Positions 8,405 to 15,347 of a stretch of DNA of 18,108 nucleotides are shown here, one piece after another (positions within the stretch are counted from its first letter, which is position 1; every line of letters begins with the position of its first letter). A program made the position numbers and the translations under genes. The notes below the pieces were generated by a model, which was not told the DNA's origin, made no database searches, and was given only the letters and a program-made list of their open reading frames with translations. Source of the stretch: PLA2 sp036273915 (GTDB lineage Bacteria; Planctomycetota; PLA2); contig DASUGR010000213.1 in assembly GCA_036273915.1 (NCBI GenBank), positions 1-18,108 on the forward strand, given 5' to 3'.

Positions 8405-10564
8405 ATGCGACGCAAGGCCATCGTCCTTCTTCTCCTCGCGCTGGCCGGCTGCAAGGGGCACCGCAGCGCCCAGGGCCCGCGGGCCTATCCCGCGGCCGCC
8501 GAGGGCGCCGTCGTCGACACCTACCACGGCACCGCCGTCGCCGACCCCTACCGCTGGCTCGAGGACGAGAACTCGCCCGAGACCCGCGCGTGGATCGAGG
8601 CGCAGAACAAGATGACGCGGAAGTACCTCGACGACCTGCCCGGCCGGTCGCGCATCCGCGAGCGGCTCGAGACGCTCTGGAACTTCGAGCGCTTCGGCGT
8701 CCCGAGCGTGGCGGGCGGCCGCTACTTCTACGCCCGGAACGACGGCCTCCAGAACCAGTACGTGCTCCTCGTCGCCGAGGCGGTCGACGCGGAGCCGCGC
8801 ATCCTCCTCGACCCGAACGCGTTCTCGCCCGACGGCACGGTCTCGCTCTCCGGGCGCTGGCCGAGCCCCGACGGCAAGCTGCTCGCCTACGCGCTCTCGA
8901 AGGGCGGATCCGACCTGCGCGAGATCTTCGTGCGCGACGTCGACACCGGCACCGACCTCGTCGACCACGTCCGCTGGACGAAGTTCTCGGACGCTGCGTG
9001 GACCGCGGACAGCAAGGGCTTCTTCTACGTGAAGTTCCCCGAACCCAAGGAGGGCGAGGCGCTCAAGGCCGTGAGCGAGAACGGCAAGATCCTCTACCAC
9101 GCGGTCGGCACGCCGCAGGAGGAGGACAAGGTCGTCTACGAGCGGCCGGACCATCCCCAGTGGGGGCTCTATCCGGGGGTCACGGACGACGGGCGCTACC
9201 TCGTGATCTGGGTCGACACGAACGAGTCGAACAACAACGGCGTATTCCTCAAGGACCTCGCGAGCGACGGGCCGGTGATCGAGCTGCTCAAGGACATCGA
9301 TGCCCAGTACTGGCCCGTCGGGAACGACGGCTCGGTCTTCTGGTTCGTGACGGACCTGGACGCGCCGCTGCGGCGGATCATCGCCGTCGACCTCGCGAAC
9401 CCCGCGCGCGACGCTTGGAAGACGATCGTCCACGAGAGGGCGTACGCCATCGAGGGCGCGTACGTCGTCGGCGACCGGATCGTCGTCCACTACCTGCGGC
9501 GCGCGCAGAGCCAGATCGAGCTCTACCAGCTCGACGGGTCGCCCGACCGCTCGATCGTGCTGCCGCGGGCGGGCTCCGCGAGCTTCCGGAGCGACGTCGT
9601 CGGGCGCCGCGCCGACCGCGAGCTGTTCTTCGCGTTCAGCAGCTTCGTGGATCCCCCGACGATCTACCGCTACGACTTCGACCGAGGCGCGCTCGCGGCC
9701 TTCAAGCGCCCGAAGGTGGAGTTCGACGCGGACCGCTTCGAGACCACCCAGGTCGTGTACCAGAGCAAGGACGGCACGGCCGTCACGATGTTCCTGACGA
9801 AGCGGAGGAACCTCGCGAGCAAGAAGCCCGACCTGCCGGTGCTGCTCGAAGGGTACGGCGGGTTCGACATCGCGATCACCCCCCAGTTCAGCGTCGAGGA
9901 CCTCGTCTGGATGGAGATGGGGGGGATCCTCGCGGTGCCGAACCTCCGGGGCGGCGGCGAGTACGGCAAGGCCTGGCACGAGGGCGGGATGCGCGAGCGG
10001 AAGCAGAACGTCTTCGACGACTTCATCGCGGCGGCGGAGAGCCTCGAGCCGAACGGGATCTCGAACCCCAAGCGGATCGCGATCCGCGGGGGCAGCAACG
10101 GCGGCCTGCTCGTCGGCGCCTGCATGACGCAGCGCCCCGACCTCTTCGCGGCGTGCCTCCCCGAGGTCGGGGTGATGGACATGCTGCGGTACCACAAGTT
10201 CACGATCGGGTACTCCTGGATCCCCGAGTACGGGTCGAGCGACGACCCGGAGATGTTCAAGGTCCTCTACAAGTACTCGCCCTACGCGAACCTCCGGAAG
10301 GGCACGCACTACCCCGCGACCCTCGTGATGACCGCGGACCACGACGACCGCGTCGTGCCGCTCCACAGCTTCAAGTTCGCAGCCAGGCTGCAGGCGTGCC
10401 AGGGAGGGAAGGCACCGGTCCTCATCCGCATCGAGACGAAGGCGGGCCACGGCGCCGGCACGCCGACCGGAAAGCTCATCGACGAGGCGACCGACCGCCT
10501 CTCGTTCCTCGCGAAGACGCTCGACGTGGAGGTCAAGCGCCGCTTCTGGAGGAAGGACGACTAG
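8405..10564 (+). CDS. Prolyl oligopeptidase family (S9A) lipoprotein
   Basis: A 719-residue serine peptidase that cleaves short peptides, in the prolyl oligopeptidase family usually after proline. From the ATG at 8405 it starts with MRRK, a hydrophobic stretch and the lipobox LAGC (Cys16), so it should be a membrane-anchored lipoprotein. In-frame starts at 8348 (GTG) and 8360 (ATG) would only lengthen the n-region; a purine-rich tract at 8386-8394 can serve 8405. A beta-propeller covers about residues 75-420 and the alpha/beta-hydrolase domain the rest. The catalytic triad is Ser564 in GGSNGG, Asp648 in DHDDRV and His682 in KAGHGAG. Length matches the family (about 700). It begins 63 bases after the tricorn gene with no terminator between, so the two are probably one operon acting on exported or imported peptides. 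Strict proline specificity cannot be read from the sequence. Confidence 0.93.
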   Translation: MRRKAIVLLLLALAGCKGHRSAQGPRAYPAAAEGAVVDTYHGTAVADPYRWLEDENSPETRAWIEAQNKMTRKYLDDLPGRSRIRERLETLWNFERFGVPSVAGGRYFYARNDGLQNQYVLLVAEAVDAEPRILLDPNAFSPDGTVSLSGRWPSPDGKLLAYALSKGGSDLREIFVRDVDTGTDLVDHVRWTKFSDAAWTADSKGFFYVKFPEPKEGEALKAVSENGKILYHAVGTPQEEDKVVYERPDHPQWGLYPGVTDDGRYLVIWVDTNESNNNGVFLKDLASDGPVIELLKDIDAQYWPVGNDGSVFWFVTDLDAPLRRIIAVDLANPARDAWKTIVHERAYAIEGAYVVGDRIVVHYLRRAQSQIELYQLDGSPDRSIVLPRAGSASFRSDVVGRRADRELFFAFSSFVDPPTIYRYDFDRGALAAFKRPKVEFDADRFETTQVVYQSKDGTAVTMFLTKRRNLASKKPDLPVLLEGYGGFDIAITPQFSVEDLVWMEMGGILAVPNLRGGGEYGKAWHEGGMRERKQNVFDDFIAAAESLEPNGISNPKRIAIRGGSNGGLLVGACMTQRPDLFAACLPEVGVMDMLRYHKFTIGYSWIPEYGSSDDPEMFKVLYKYSPYANLRKGTHYPATLVMTADHDDRVVPLHSFKFAARLQACQGGKAPVLIRIETKAGHGAGTPTGKLIDEATDRLSFLAKTLDVEVKRRFWRKDD

Positions 10565-10576
10565 GGGGTCCGGGGG
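10564..10576 (+). repeat. GGGGGTCCGGGGG element, copy 1
   Basis: An exact copy that begins at the last base of the oligopeptidase stop codon and fills most of the 20-bp gap to the convergent zinc-ribbon gene. Confidence 0.6.
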
Positions 10577-10584
10577 CCGCGCGA

Positions 10585-10920
10585 TCAGGCGAAGGGCTCG
10601 GGGGTCACGAGCCCGCCGCAGTAGAGGCACCGGGAGAACCGGCCCGGGATCGTCTTGTTGCAGTGCGGGCAGCTGCGCGGCGGGCGGCGCACCCTGCCGT
10701 CGAGGACGCCGTCGCTCTCGTCCACCTCGACGATGCGCTTCGCGAGCTCCTCGTCGGTGACCTGGAGCCGCTCGCGCAGGAGCGTCCACATCGCCTCCAT
10801 GGTGACGAGCGCCCGGTCGAGGCGCTGCTCGACGCTCTCGGCCTTGGCCTGCGCGCGCTCGGCGCCCGACGTGACCTCGACGCCCGGGTAGGGGGGACGG
10901 TAGGAACCGAACATGTGCAT
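10585..10920 (-). CDS. Small zinc-ribbon protein with helical N-terminal half
   Basis: A 111-residue protein. Residues ~18-65 are charged and look alpha-helical or coiled-coil (many Glu, Arg, Ala, Leu). Residues 84-101 form a zinc ribbon, Cys84-x2-Cys87 and Cys98-x2-Cys101 (CPHC and CLYC), near the C-terminus. I recognise no named family, and DNA, RNA or protein binding are all possible. No ribosome site precedes the ATG at 10920 or the alternative ATG at 10914. A -10-like GATACT lies only six bases upstream, so the mRNA may be leaderless. It converges on the oligopeptidase gene and diverges from the DUF6941-type gene. Confidence 0.75.
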   Translation of the reverse strand: MHMFGSYRPPYPGVEVTSGAERAQAKAESVEQRLDRALVTMEAMWTLLRERLQVTDEELAKRIVEVDESDGVLDGRVRRPPRSCPHCNKTIPGRFSRCLYCGGLVTPEPFA

Positions 10921-10926
10921 GGGGAG

Positions 10927-10932
10927 AGTATC
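10927..10932 (-). promoter_or_regulatory. -10 box GATACT, leaderless start of the zinc-ribbon gene
   Basis: On the minus strand GATACT ends six bases before the ATG at 10920, so transcription would begin at or next to the start codon. No convincing -35 is seen; that position falls in the GC-rich G7-CC-G6 tract. Confidence 0.4.
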
Positions 10933-10969
10933 GCAGATGGAAAGCGGGGGGGCCGGGGGGCGGAAGCGG

Positions 10970-10975
10970 TAGACT
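10970..10975 (+). promoter_or_regulatory. -10 box TAGACT, leaderless start of the DUF6941-type gene
   Basis: TAGACT ends seven bases before the GTG at 10983 and no ribosome site exists, so the transcript is likely to start on the GTG. The -35 position falls inside the G tract at 10946-10952. Confidence 0.45.
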
Positions 10976-10982
10976 CTTCCGC

Positions 10983-11420
10983 GTGGCGCCGCGGCCGAAT
11001 GTCAAGGCGATCCTGATCTGCGACCAGATCATCCACGAGTTCGGCACGAACAAGAAGAGCCTCATCGGCATCTTCGAGGACATCCACATCACGGCGTTCC
11101 CGCACAGCTACCCGCGGATCGCCGTGTACGTGAACCTGACGGACGCCCACGGGAAGTACGTGCTCGAGCTGCGGCTCGTGAACAGCGCGGACAACAGCGT
11201 GATCGGGAGCGGCAAGACGCCCGAGGTGCAGATCGACAACCCGCTCCGGACCTGCGAGTTCGCGCTGCAGATCCAGAACCTCGTGTTCCGCAACCCCGGC
11301 GTCTACGAGTTCCAGGTGTTCGCGAGCGGCGATCTCGTGGCGACGAAGGCGTTCAACGTGAAGCGCGTGCGGCTCGGGACGCCGCCGCCGCTGCCGGGCG
11401 TGGAGCCTGGCGCGGGGTAG
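10983..11420 (+). CDS. DUF6941-type protein of unknown function
   Basis: A 145-residue soluble protein starting at GTG 10983. The opening, with a VKAILICDQ strand followed by FGTNKKSLIGIFEDI, a Pro-rich turn and a YVNLTD strand, resembles the DUF6941 family, which I know mainly from planctomycetes. The pattern suggests an all-beta sandwich of about 130 residues, with a Pro/Gly-rich tail of about 15 residues. There is no signal peptide, so it should be cytosolic. No enzymatic motif is visible and the function is unknown. The family assignment is from memory of the sequence pattern and is moderately sure. It is followed after 60 bases by a tRNA gene with its own promoter. Confidence 0.82.
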   Translation: MAPRPNVKAILICDQIIHEFGTNKKSLIGIFEDIHITAFPHSYPRIAVYVNLTDAHGKYVLELRLVNSADNSVIGSGKTPEVQIDNPLRTCEFALQIQNLVFRNPGVYEFQVFASGDLVATKAFNVKRVRLGTPPPLPGVEPGAG

Positions 11421-11437
11421 CGGGGCGCGAGGGCCGC

Positions 11438-11464
11438 TGGACCCTTCGTCGGGGCGGGTACAAT
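11438..11464 (+). promoter_or_regulatory. Promoter of the tRNA-Ser gene
   Basis: TACAAT (11459-11464) lies 16 bases before the tRNA, with a weak -35-like TGGACC (11438-11443) at 15-bp spacing. The start would be near 11471, leaving a short 5' leader to be removed by RNase P. Confidence 0.55.
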
Positions 11465-11480
11465 CCCCCGACTTCCCCAC

Positions 11481-11571
<91 letters not shown>

Positions 11572-11586
11572 TACCCGAGCCAGCCG

Positions 11587-11607
11587 CGGGCGGGCATGGC
11601 CCGCCCG
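11587..11607. terminator. Strong hairpin between tRNA-Ser and a convergent gene
   Basis: CGGGCGGGC (11587-11595) pairs perfectly with GCCCGCCCG (11599-11607) across a 3-nt loop. It lies 17 bases after the tRNA and 23 bases beyond the 3' end of the convergent minus-strand gene. It could stop transcription in both directions, although there is no T run on either side. Confidence 0.45.
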
Positions 11608-11629
11608 GTCGGCCGACCGTCAAACGGCC

Positions 11630-12577
11630 TCAGCGGCCGTCGCCTCCGGGCTCCTCCTTGCGGGCCGGCCGCTTCTCGAGCGGGCCGCGCTCCGGGCCCG
11701 GGGGCGGCGGATCGCCAGCCTGCGGGGCCCCGAGAAGCCGCTCCGCCTCCGCCTTGAACGCCTGCGCGCGCTCCGGGAGGCCGCCCTCCCGGAACGAGAT
11801 CGCGTAGGTCGTCGACCCGCCGGGGATGTCGTGCTTCCTGTCGTCGTCCTGGGGCGGGAGGGCGGGCGGCGGCGCGCCGCCGGCGATCACGATCCGGCGC
11901 ATGTCGCCGCGCATCATCTCGCGCACGGGATCGCTGCGGGTGATCTTCACCGCGGCGCTCTTGAGGGTGCCGTCCGGCCGCACGACCACCGTCGCCTCCA
12001 CGTCGAGCACGCGCCCCTCGGCGAACGCCGTCGGGCTGTCGCTCGGCGGCACGACGTCCCGGTCCACCTTGCCGCGGAACACGACGTCGCCCGTCACGGC
12101 GTCGCGCGCGGGAACGAGCTTCGCGTCGAAGATGCGCCGCGCGAACGCCTTCGGTTCGAGCAGCGCGGTCAGCTCCGCCCGGAGCTGGTGGAGCGAGAAC
12201 CGCTGCTCCTCGAACGTCGTGCGCTCGATCGCGCGCTCCCCGTCGACGAAGAGCGCGAAGCCGGGCAGCTCGCTCTCGGAGAGAAGGATCAGCTTGCCGT
12301 CCGCGGCCCGCGCGGCCTCCACGCGGCCCTCGAACGGATCCTCCTGCCCCGCGATCCTCGTCTGCATGATGATCATGCCCCCCGGACCCCCCTGGCCTCC
12401 CACCGCGGGCTGTTCCGGCGGCTCGTGCTTCACGTCGACCGAGGCGACGACGTTGTCCGCGACCTGGAGCCTCTGGAACGCGCGGGAGAGAAGCACGTTC
12501 GGGTCCTCCGCGACCGGCTCCTGCGCGCGGGCCGCGGCGGCAAGAAGGAGGAGGACAAGGGCGAGGCGTTCGAGCAT
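11630..12577 (-). CDS. Secreted hypothetical protein
   Basis: A 315-residue protein with a clear signal peptide (MLER, eight or more hydrophobic residues, cleavage about ARA18/Q19), so exported to the periplasm or outside. The start is supported by GGAGG (plus-strand CCTCC at 12584-12588), six bases upstream of the ATG. A Gly-rich stretch (GGQGGPGG, near residue 60) precedes MIIMQTRI. The middle (about 90-245) has the alternating strands of a beta-rich domain, such as DGKLILLSES, FALFVDGERA and ATVVVRPDGTLKSAAVKI. The last ~40 residues are Pro, Arg, Glu and Gly-rich and probably disordered. A LolA-like fold is conceivable, but I see no diagnostic motif, so no function is assigned. It diverges from the SRP RNA gene. 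Confidence 0.8.
   Translation of the reverse strand: MLERLALVLLLLAAAARAQEPVAEDPNVLLSRAFQRLQVADNVVASVDVKHEPPEQPAVGGQGGPGGMIIMQTRIAGQEDPFEGRVEAARAADGKLILLSESELPGFALFVDGERAIERTTFEEQRFSLHQLRAELTALLEPKAFARRIFDAKLVPARDAVTGDVVFRGKVDRDVVPPSDSPTAFAEGRVLDVEATVVVRPDGTLKSAAVKITRSDPVREMMRGDMRRIVIAGGAPPPALPPQDDDRKHDIPGGSTTYAISFREGGLPERAQAFKAEAERLLGAPQAGDPPPPGPERGPLEKRPARKEEPGGDGR
12379..12391 (-). repeat. GGGGGTCCGGGGG element, minus-strand copy inside a gene
   Basis: The plus strand reads CCCCCGGACCCCC. On the coding strand of the secreted hypothetical protein it encodes the Gly-Gly-Pro-Gly-Gly stretch. Confidence 0.6.
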
Positions 12578-12638
12578 GGCAATCCTCCGGGACCTCCACG
12601 TCTACGCCCGCGTCGTGGGGGAAACTCCCGGCGCCCGC

Positions 12639-12644
12639 TATACT
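12639..12644 (+). promoter_or_regulatory. -10 box TATACT of the SRP RNA gene
   Basis: TATACT lies six to seven bases upstream of the predicted 5' end of the SRP RNA. No good -35 match was found at 16-18 bp. Confidence 0.55.
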
Positions 12645-12650
12645 GGACGG

Positions 12651-12790
12651 CCCGGCGGGCGGAGGCGTCGATGGCCGCGCCCCATGCAGCGGTGTCTCCC
12701 GAATCGGGTCAGGTCCGGAAGGAAGCAGCCCTAAGGGATGGCGTCCGGGTGCCGTGGTCAGCGTGGCCGGAGCCTTTGCCCCCGGGTTTT
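12651..12790 (+). ncRNA. ffs: Signal recognition particle RNA, small (4.5S) type
   Basis: The universally conserved apical domain that binds Ffh is present: GGTCAGGTCCGGAA at 12707-12720 and GGAAGCAGCC at 12721-12730, closely matching E. coli 4.5S RNA. The ends pair: GGGCGGAGGC (12657-12666) with GCCTTTGCCC (12772-12781), including G-U pairs, extended by CCCGG (12651-12655) with CCGGG (12782-12786). A T run (12787-12790) directly follows, so the closing helix may double as the terminator. At about 140 nt without an Alu domain, it is the small bacterial type. It guides membrane and secretory proteins to the translocon. Confidence 0.93.
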
Positions 12791-12805
12791 CTCGTCGGAA
12801 ACGGA

Positions 12806-12818
12806 GGGGGTCCGGGGG
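12806..12818 (+). repeat. GGGGGTCCGGGGG element, copy 2
   Basis: An exact copy in the 78-bp spacer between the SRP RNA and dnaX, about 50 bases before the dnaX start codon. Confidence 0.6.
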
Positions 12819-12868
12819 CGGCCGCCGTTGCCGGGCAAGTCGGCCGTATCGAGTAACCTCTACGTTCC

Positions 12869-14341
12869 GTGAGCTACCTCGTCTTCGCCCGCAAGTACCG
12901 CCCGCAGTCCTTCGAGGACGTCTACGGCCAGGAGCACGTCGCGACCACGCTGAAGAACGCGCTCGCGCACGGCCGGCTCGGCCACGCGTACCTCTTCAGC
13001 GGCCCGCGCGGCGTGGGCAAGACGACCATGGCGCGGCTCCTCGCGAAGGCGGTCAACTGCCTCGTGAGCCCGGGCGCGAACCCGTGCGGGCAGTGCGAGG
13101 CCTGCAAGGGGATCGCGGCGGGCGGCGACGTCGACGTGCTCGAGATCGACGCGGCCAGCAACCGCAAGGTGGAGGAGGTCGAGCCGCTGATCGACGCCGC
13201 GCGCTACCTGCCGCAGCGCTCGCCCAAGAAGGTCTTCATCGTGGACGAGGCGCACATGCTCAGCAAGCACGCGTGGAACGCGCTGCTGAAGACGCTCGAG
13301 GAGCCGCCGCCGCACGTCCTCTTCATCTTCGCCACGACCGAGCCCGAGAAGGTGCTCCCGACCGTCCGCTCCCGCTGCCAGTGCTTCGACTTCCGGAGCA
13401 TCGGCGCGGCCGACATCGAGCGGAAGCTCCATCGGATCGCCGACGCGGAGGGGCTCGTGCTGGGGGAGGGGGTGCTCGCGGAGATCGCGGCCCGCTCGAC
13501 CGGCGGGCTGCGCGACGCGGAGTCGCTCCTCGACCAGCTCGGGAGCGCCGCCGCGCCGGGAGTCCCCGTCGAGGTGGCCGATCTCGTCGCGCTCCTCGGC
13601 GACACGCCGCGCGACGTGCGCCGCCGCATCCTCGAGCAGGCGCACCGGGGCGCGATGCGCGAGACGCTCGCGGTGGCGGAGGAGATCGTGGGGCGCGGGG
13701 CCGACGCGCTCGGGCTCCTGCGCGACCTCTACGGCGACCTGCACGGCATCGCGGTCGCGCGCGCCTGCGGCGAGGAGGGCGAGCCCGGCCTCGAGTGGTG
13801 CCTCGCCGCCGCCGAGATCGTGGCGCGGCACGTGGCGCTCGCCGAGCGGTCGCGCGCGCCGCGGGCGACGCTCGACCTCGCACTGCTCTCCGTCGCGCGG
13901 CTCGGCGACGTGCGCGACCTCGAGGAGATGGTGGAGCGGCTCGAGCGCCTCTCGGGCGGCGCCCCCGCCGCGGACGACGCGGGGGGGGTCCGGGGGCCGG
14001 AGCGGCGCCTGCCGCGGCCCGCAACCCCCGGGGCCCCGGCGCCTCCGCCCGCGCGGACGGCGCCCCCGCCGTCCTCCGCGGCACCCGCGACCGTGGGGCC
14101 GGGACGGGCGGGGACGGCGCGGCCCGGCCTGCGGCTCGAGCTGCCCGGCCGGAAGGAGCCCCTTGAGGCCCGGCCCGCCCGGCCTGAGAATGAAGCGTCC
14201 CTTCCTTCTCCAGGAGCGACGTTCACGGGGGAGGAGCTGGACCGGGTCCGAGCCCTCCCGCAGGTGCGCGAGGCGCTGCGGATCTTCGGCGGTTTCATCG
14301 AGCAGGTAGGGCGGACGGAAGATGGCGAAGTCGTTCGGTGA
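12869..14341 (+). CDS. dnaX: DNA polymerase III subunit tau (clamp loader ATPase)
   Basis: A 490-residue AAA+ clamp loader subunit that loads the sliding clamp at replication forks. Seen: Walker A GPRGVGKT (45-52), the zinc-binding Cys64, 73, 76 and 79, Walker B VDEAH (125-129) and the SRC arginine-finger motif (168-170). The AAA+ and collar domains run to about residue 365. A Pro/Ala-rich linker (~366-430) follows, and then a short conserved-looking tail with LPQVREALRIFGG. It is shorter than E. coli tau (643) and lacks its domain V-like end. The start is GTG without a ribosome site; TAACCT at 12854-12859 could be a -10 for a nearly leaderless mRNA. The 3' end overlaps ybaB by 20 bases. It heads the conserved dnaX-ybaB-recR cluster. 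A run of eight G at the collar/linker border may cause frameshifting (described separately). Confidence 0.96.
   Translation: MSYLVFARKYRPQSFEDVYGQEHVATTLKNALAHGRLGHAYLFSGPRGVGKTTMARLLAKAVNCLVSPGANPCGQCEACKGIAAGGDVDVLEIDAASNRKVEEVEPLIDAARYLPQRSPKKVFIVDEAHMLSKHAWNALLKTLEEPPPHVLFIFATTEPEKVLPTVRSRCQCFDFRSIGAADIERKLHRIADAEGLVLGEGVLAEIAARSTGGLRDAESLLDQLGSAAAPGVPVEVADLVALLGDTPRDVRRRILEQAHRGAMRETLAVAEEIVGRGADALGLLRDLYGDLHGIAVARACGEEGEPGLEWCLAAAEIVARHVALAERSRAPRATLDLALLSVARLGDVRDLEEMVERLERLSGGAPAADDAGGVRGPERRLPRPATPGAPAPPPARTAPPPSSAAPATVGPGRAGTARPGLRLELPGRKEPLEARPARPENEASLPSPGATFTGEELDRVRALPQVREALRIFGGFIEQVGRTEDGEVVR
13981..14031 (+). promoter_or_regulatory. Candidate -1 frameshift signal in dnaX
   Basis: In the dnaX frame the heptamer G GGG GGG (13981-13987) fits the X XXY YYZ slip pattern. 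CCGGGGG (13990-13996) can pair with CCCCCGG (14025-14031), enclosing an inner GCGGC/GCCGC stem (14002-14006 with 14011-14015). A -1 shift would end at the TGA at 14164-14166 and give about 432 residues. The gap between slip site and stem is shorter than usual. Confidence 0.35.
13984..13996 (+). repeat. GGGGGTCCGGGGG element, copy 3, inside dnaX
   Basis: An exact copy overlapping the eight-G run at the start of the dnaX linker region. It encodes part of a Gly-Gly-Val-Arg-Gly stretch. Confidence 0.6.
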
Positions 14342-14645
14342 CCTCTCGGGCCTCATGAAGCAGGCCCAGAAGATGCAGGCGGACCTGAAGCGGATTCAGG
14401 CCGACCTGAAGGAGCGCGTCGTGGAGGGGCGGGCCGGCGGCGACGCCGTGATCGCCTACGCGAACGGCGCCCAGGAGCTCCTCCAGGTGAAGATCAAGCC
14501 CGGGACCGTTGACCCGGACGACATCGAGGAGCTCGAGGATCTCGTCGTCGCGGCCGTGCGCGCGGCGCTCGAGGAGGCGCGCAAGATGTCCGAGGAGGAG
14601 ACCAACCGGGTCACCGGCGGCCTCGGCGGCGCCCTCGGCATGTAG
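14322..14645 (+). CDS. ybaB: YbaB/EbfC family nucleoid-associated protein
   Basis: A 107-residue DNA-binding protein of the YbaB/EbfC family, which forms tweezer-like dimers and is nearly always encoded between dnaX and recR. The pattern is clear: an N-terminal helix with MKQAQKMQADLKRIQADL, a GDAVIAYANG strand, a LLQVKIKPGTVDPDDIEELEDLV block, a helix with ALEEARKMSEEE and a Gly-rich tail. The ATG lies within the end of dnaX (20-base overlap), with a weak purine tract upstream, so translation is probably coupled. The length fits the family. Confidence 0.95.
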   Translation: MAKSFGDLSGLMKQAQKMQADLKRIQADLKERVVEGRAGGDAVIAYANGAQELLQVKIKPGTVDPDDIEELEDLVVAAVRAALEEARKMSEEETNRVTGGLGGALGM

Positions 14646-14665
14646 CGGCCGGAACCGGAGAGGCC

Positions 14666-15253
14666 GTGTCCGTCCTCCAGACCCTCGTCGAGCGGCTTCT
14701 CGACCTCCCGGGCATCGGGCCCAAGAGCGCCGAGCGGATCGCGCACTATCTCGTCCGGCGGCCGCCCGACGAGAGCCGGGCGCTCGCGGAGGCCATCCTC
14801 CACGCGGCCGAGAGCCTCCGCCCGTGCAGCATCTGCAGCCACATCGCGGAGACCGATCCCTGCCCCATCTGCGCGGACCCGGCGCGGGCCACGGGCGTCC
14901 TGTGCGTCGTCGAGACCTCCCGCGACCTGGAGGCGCTCGAGTCCTCGGGGGAGTTCCGCGGCCGGTACCACGTCCTCGGGGGACACGTCTCCCCGCCCGA
15001 GGGCGTCGGCCTCGAGGACCTGAACGTCGCGACGCTTCTCGACCGCGTGGAGAAGGGGGTCACCGAGGTCGTGCTCGCCACGAACCCGACCTTCGAGGGG
15101 GAGGCGACCTCCGCGATGCTCTGGCGCGAGCTCAAGGCGCGCGGCGTGCGTGTGACGCGCATCGCACGCGGCATCCCGAGCGGCGGGGAGATCGTCCACA
15201 TGAACGGCGCGGTGCTCGCCGAGGCTTTGCGCGGTCGCTCCGATATGTCTTGA
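14666..15253 (+). CDS. recR: Recombination mediator protein RecR
   Basis: A 195-residue protein that acts with RecF and RecO to load RecA on single-stranded gaps. Seen in order: a helix-hairpin-helix (LPGIGPKSAERIA, residues 14-26), a C4 zinc finger (Cys54, 57, 66, 69), a Toprim domain (from about residue 77, VLCVVETSRDLEALE, then HVLGGHVSPPEGVG), and a C-terminal ARGIPSGGEI segment typical of the family. The start is GTG with GGAG (14657-14660) five bases upstream. It lies 20 bases after ybaB, in the same operon. Length matches E. coli RecR (201). Confidence 0.97.
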   Translation: MSVLQTLVERLLDLPGIGPKSAERIAHYLVRRPPDESRALAEAILHAAESLRPCSICSHIAETDPCPICADPARATGVLCVVETSRDLEALESSGEFRGRYHVLGGHVSPPEGVGLEDLNVATLLDRVEKGVTEVVLATNPTFEGEATSAMLWRELKARGVRVTRIARGIPSGGEIVHMNGAVLAEALRGRSDMS

Positions 15254-15282
15254 CAAGACCGCTTCGCATCACCGTGAGCCGA

Positions 15283-15299
15283 TTGGCGCGCTCCTTGCT
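15283..15299 (+). promoter_or_regulatory. Sigma54 (-24/-12) promoter upstream of rpoN
   Basis: TTGGCGCGCTCCTTGCT matches the sigma54 consensus TGGCACG-N4-TTGC at 10 of 11 core positions. It has GG (15285-15286) and GC (15297-15298) exactly 10 bases apart. The start site would be about 12 bases after the GC, near 15310, 38 bases before the rpoN ATG. This implies that sigma54 may control its own gene. No enhancer-binding site was identified. Confidence 0.6.
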
Positions 15300-15326
15300 T
15301 GCCGCGCACGCGCGCCGGCCTATAAT
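15299..15326 (+). promoter_or_regulatory. Sigma70-type promoter of rpoN
   Basis: TTGCCG (15299-15304), a 16-bp spacer and a perfect TATAAT (15321-15326). The start would be near 15333, leaving about 15 bases before the rpoN ATG. It directly abuts the sigma54 -12 element, so the two holoenzymes could not occupy the DNA together. Confidence 0.75.
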
Positions 15327-15347
15327 GCGCATGGAACCGGATTTGCA

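Noticed and set aside
9974..9995. TGGCACG inside the oligopeptidase gene as a sigma54 -24 element
   Set aside because: There is no TTGC at the required spacing, and it lies in conserved coding sequence.
4157..11092. A very long open frame (about 2,300 codons) on the minus strand across the two peptidase genes
   Set aside because: It is antisense to well-supported genes with intact catalytic motifs. Its translation is an Arg/Val/Asp/Leu-rich low-complexity product, as expected in very GC-rich DNA where stop codons are rare.
15250..15255. A perfect TTGACA overlapping the recR stop codon as a -35 box
   Set aside because: No acceptable -10 is found 15-19 bases downstream; the better sigma70 promoter lies at 15299-15326.
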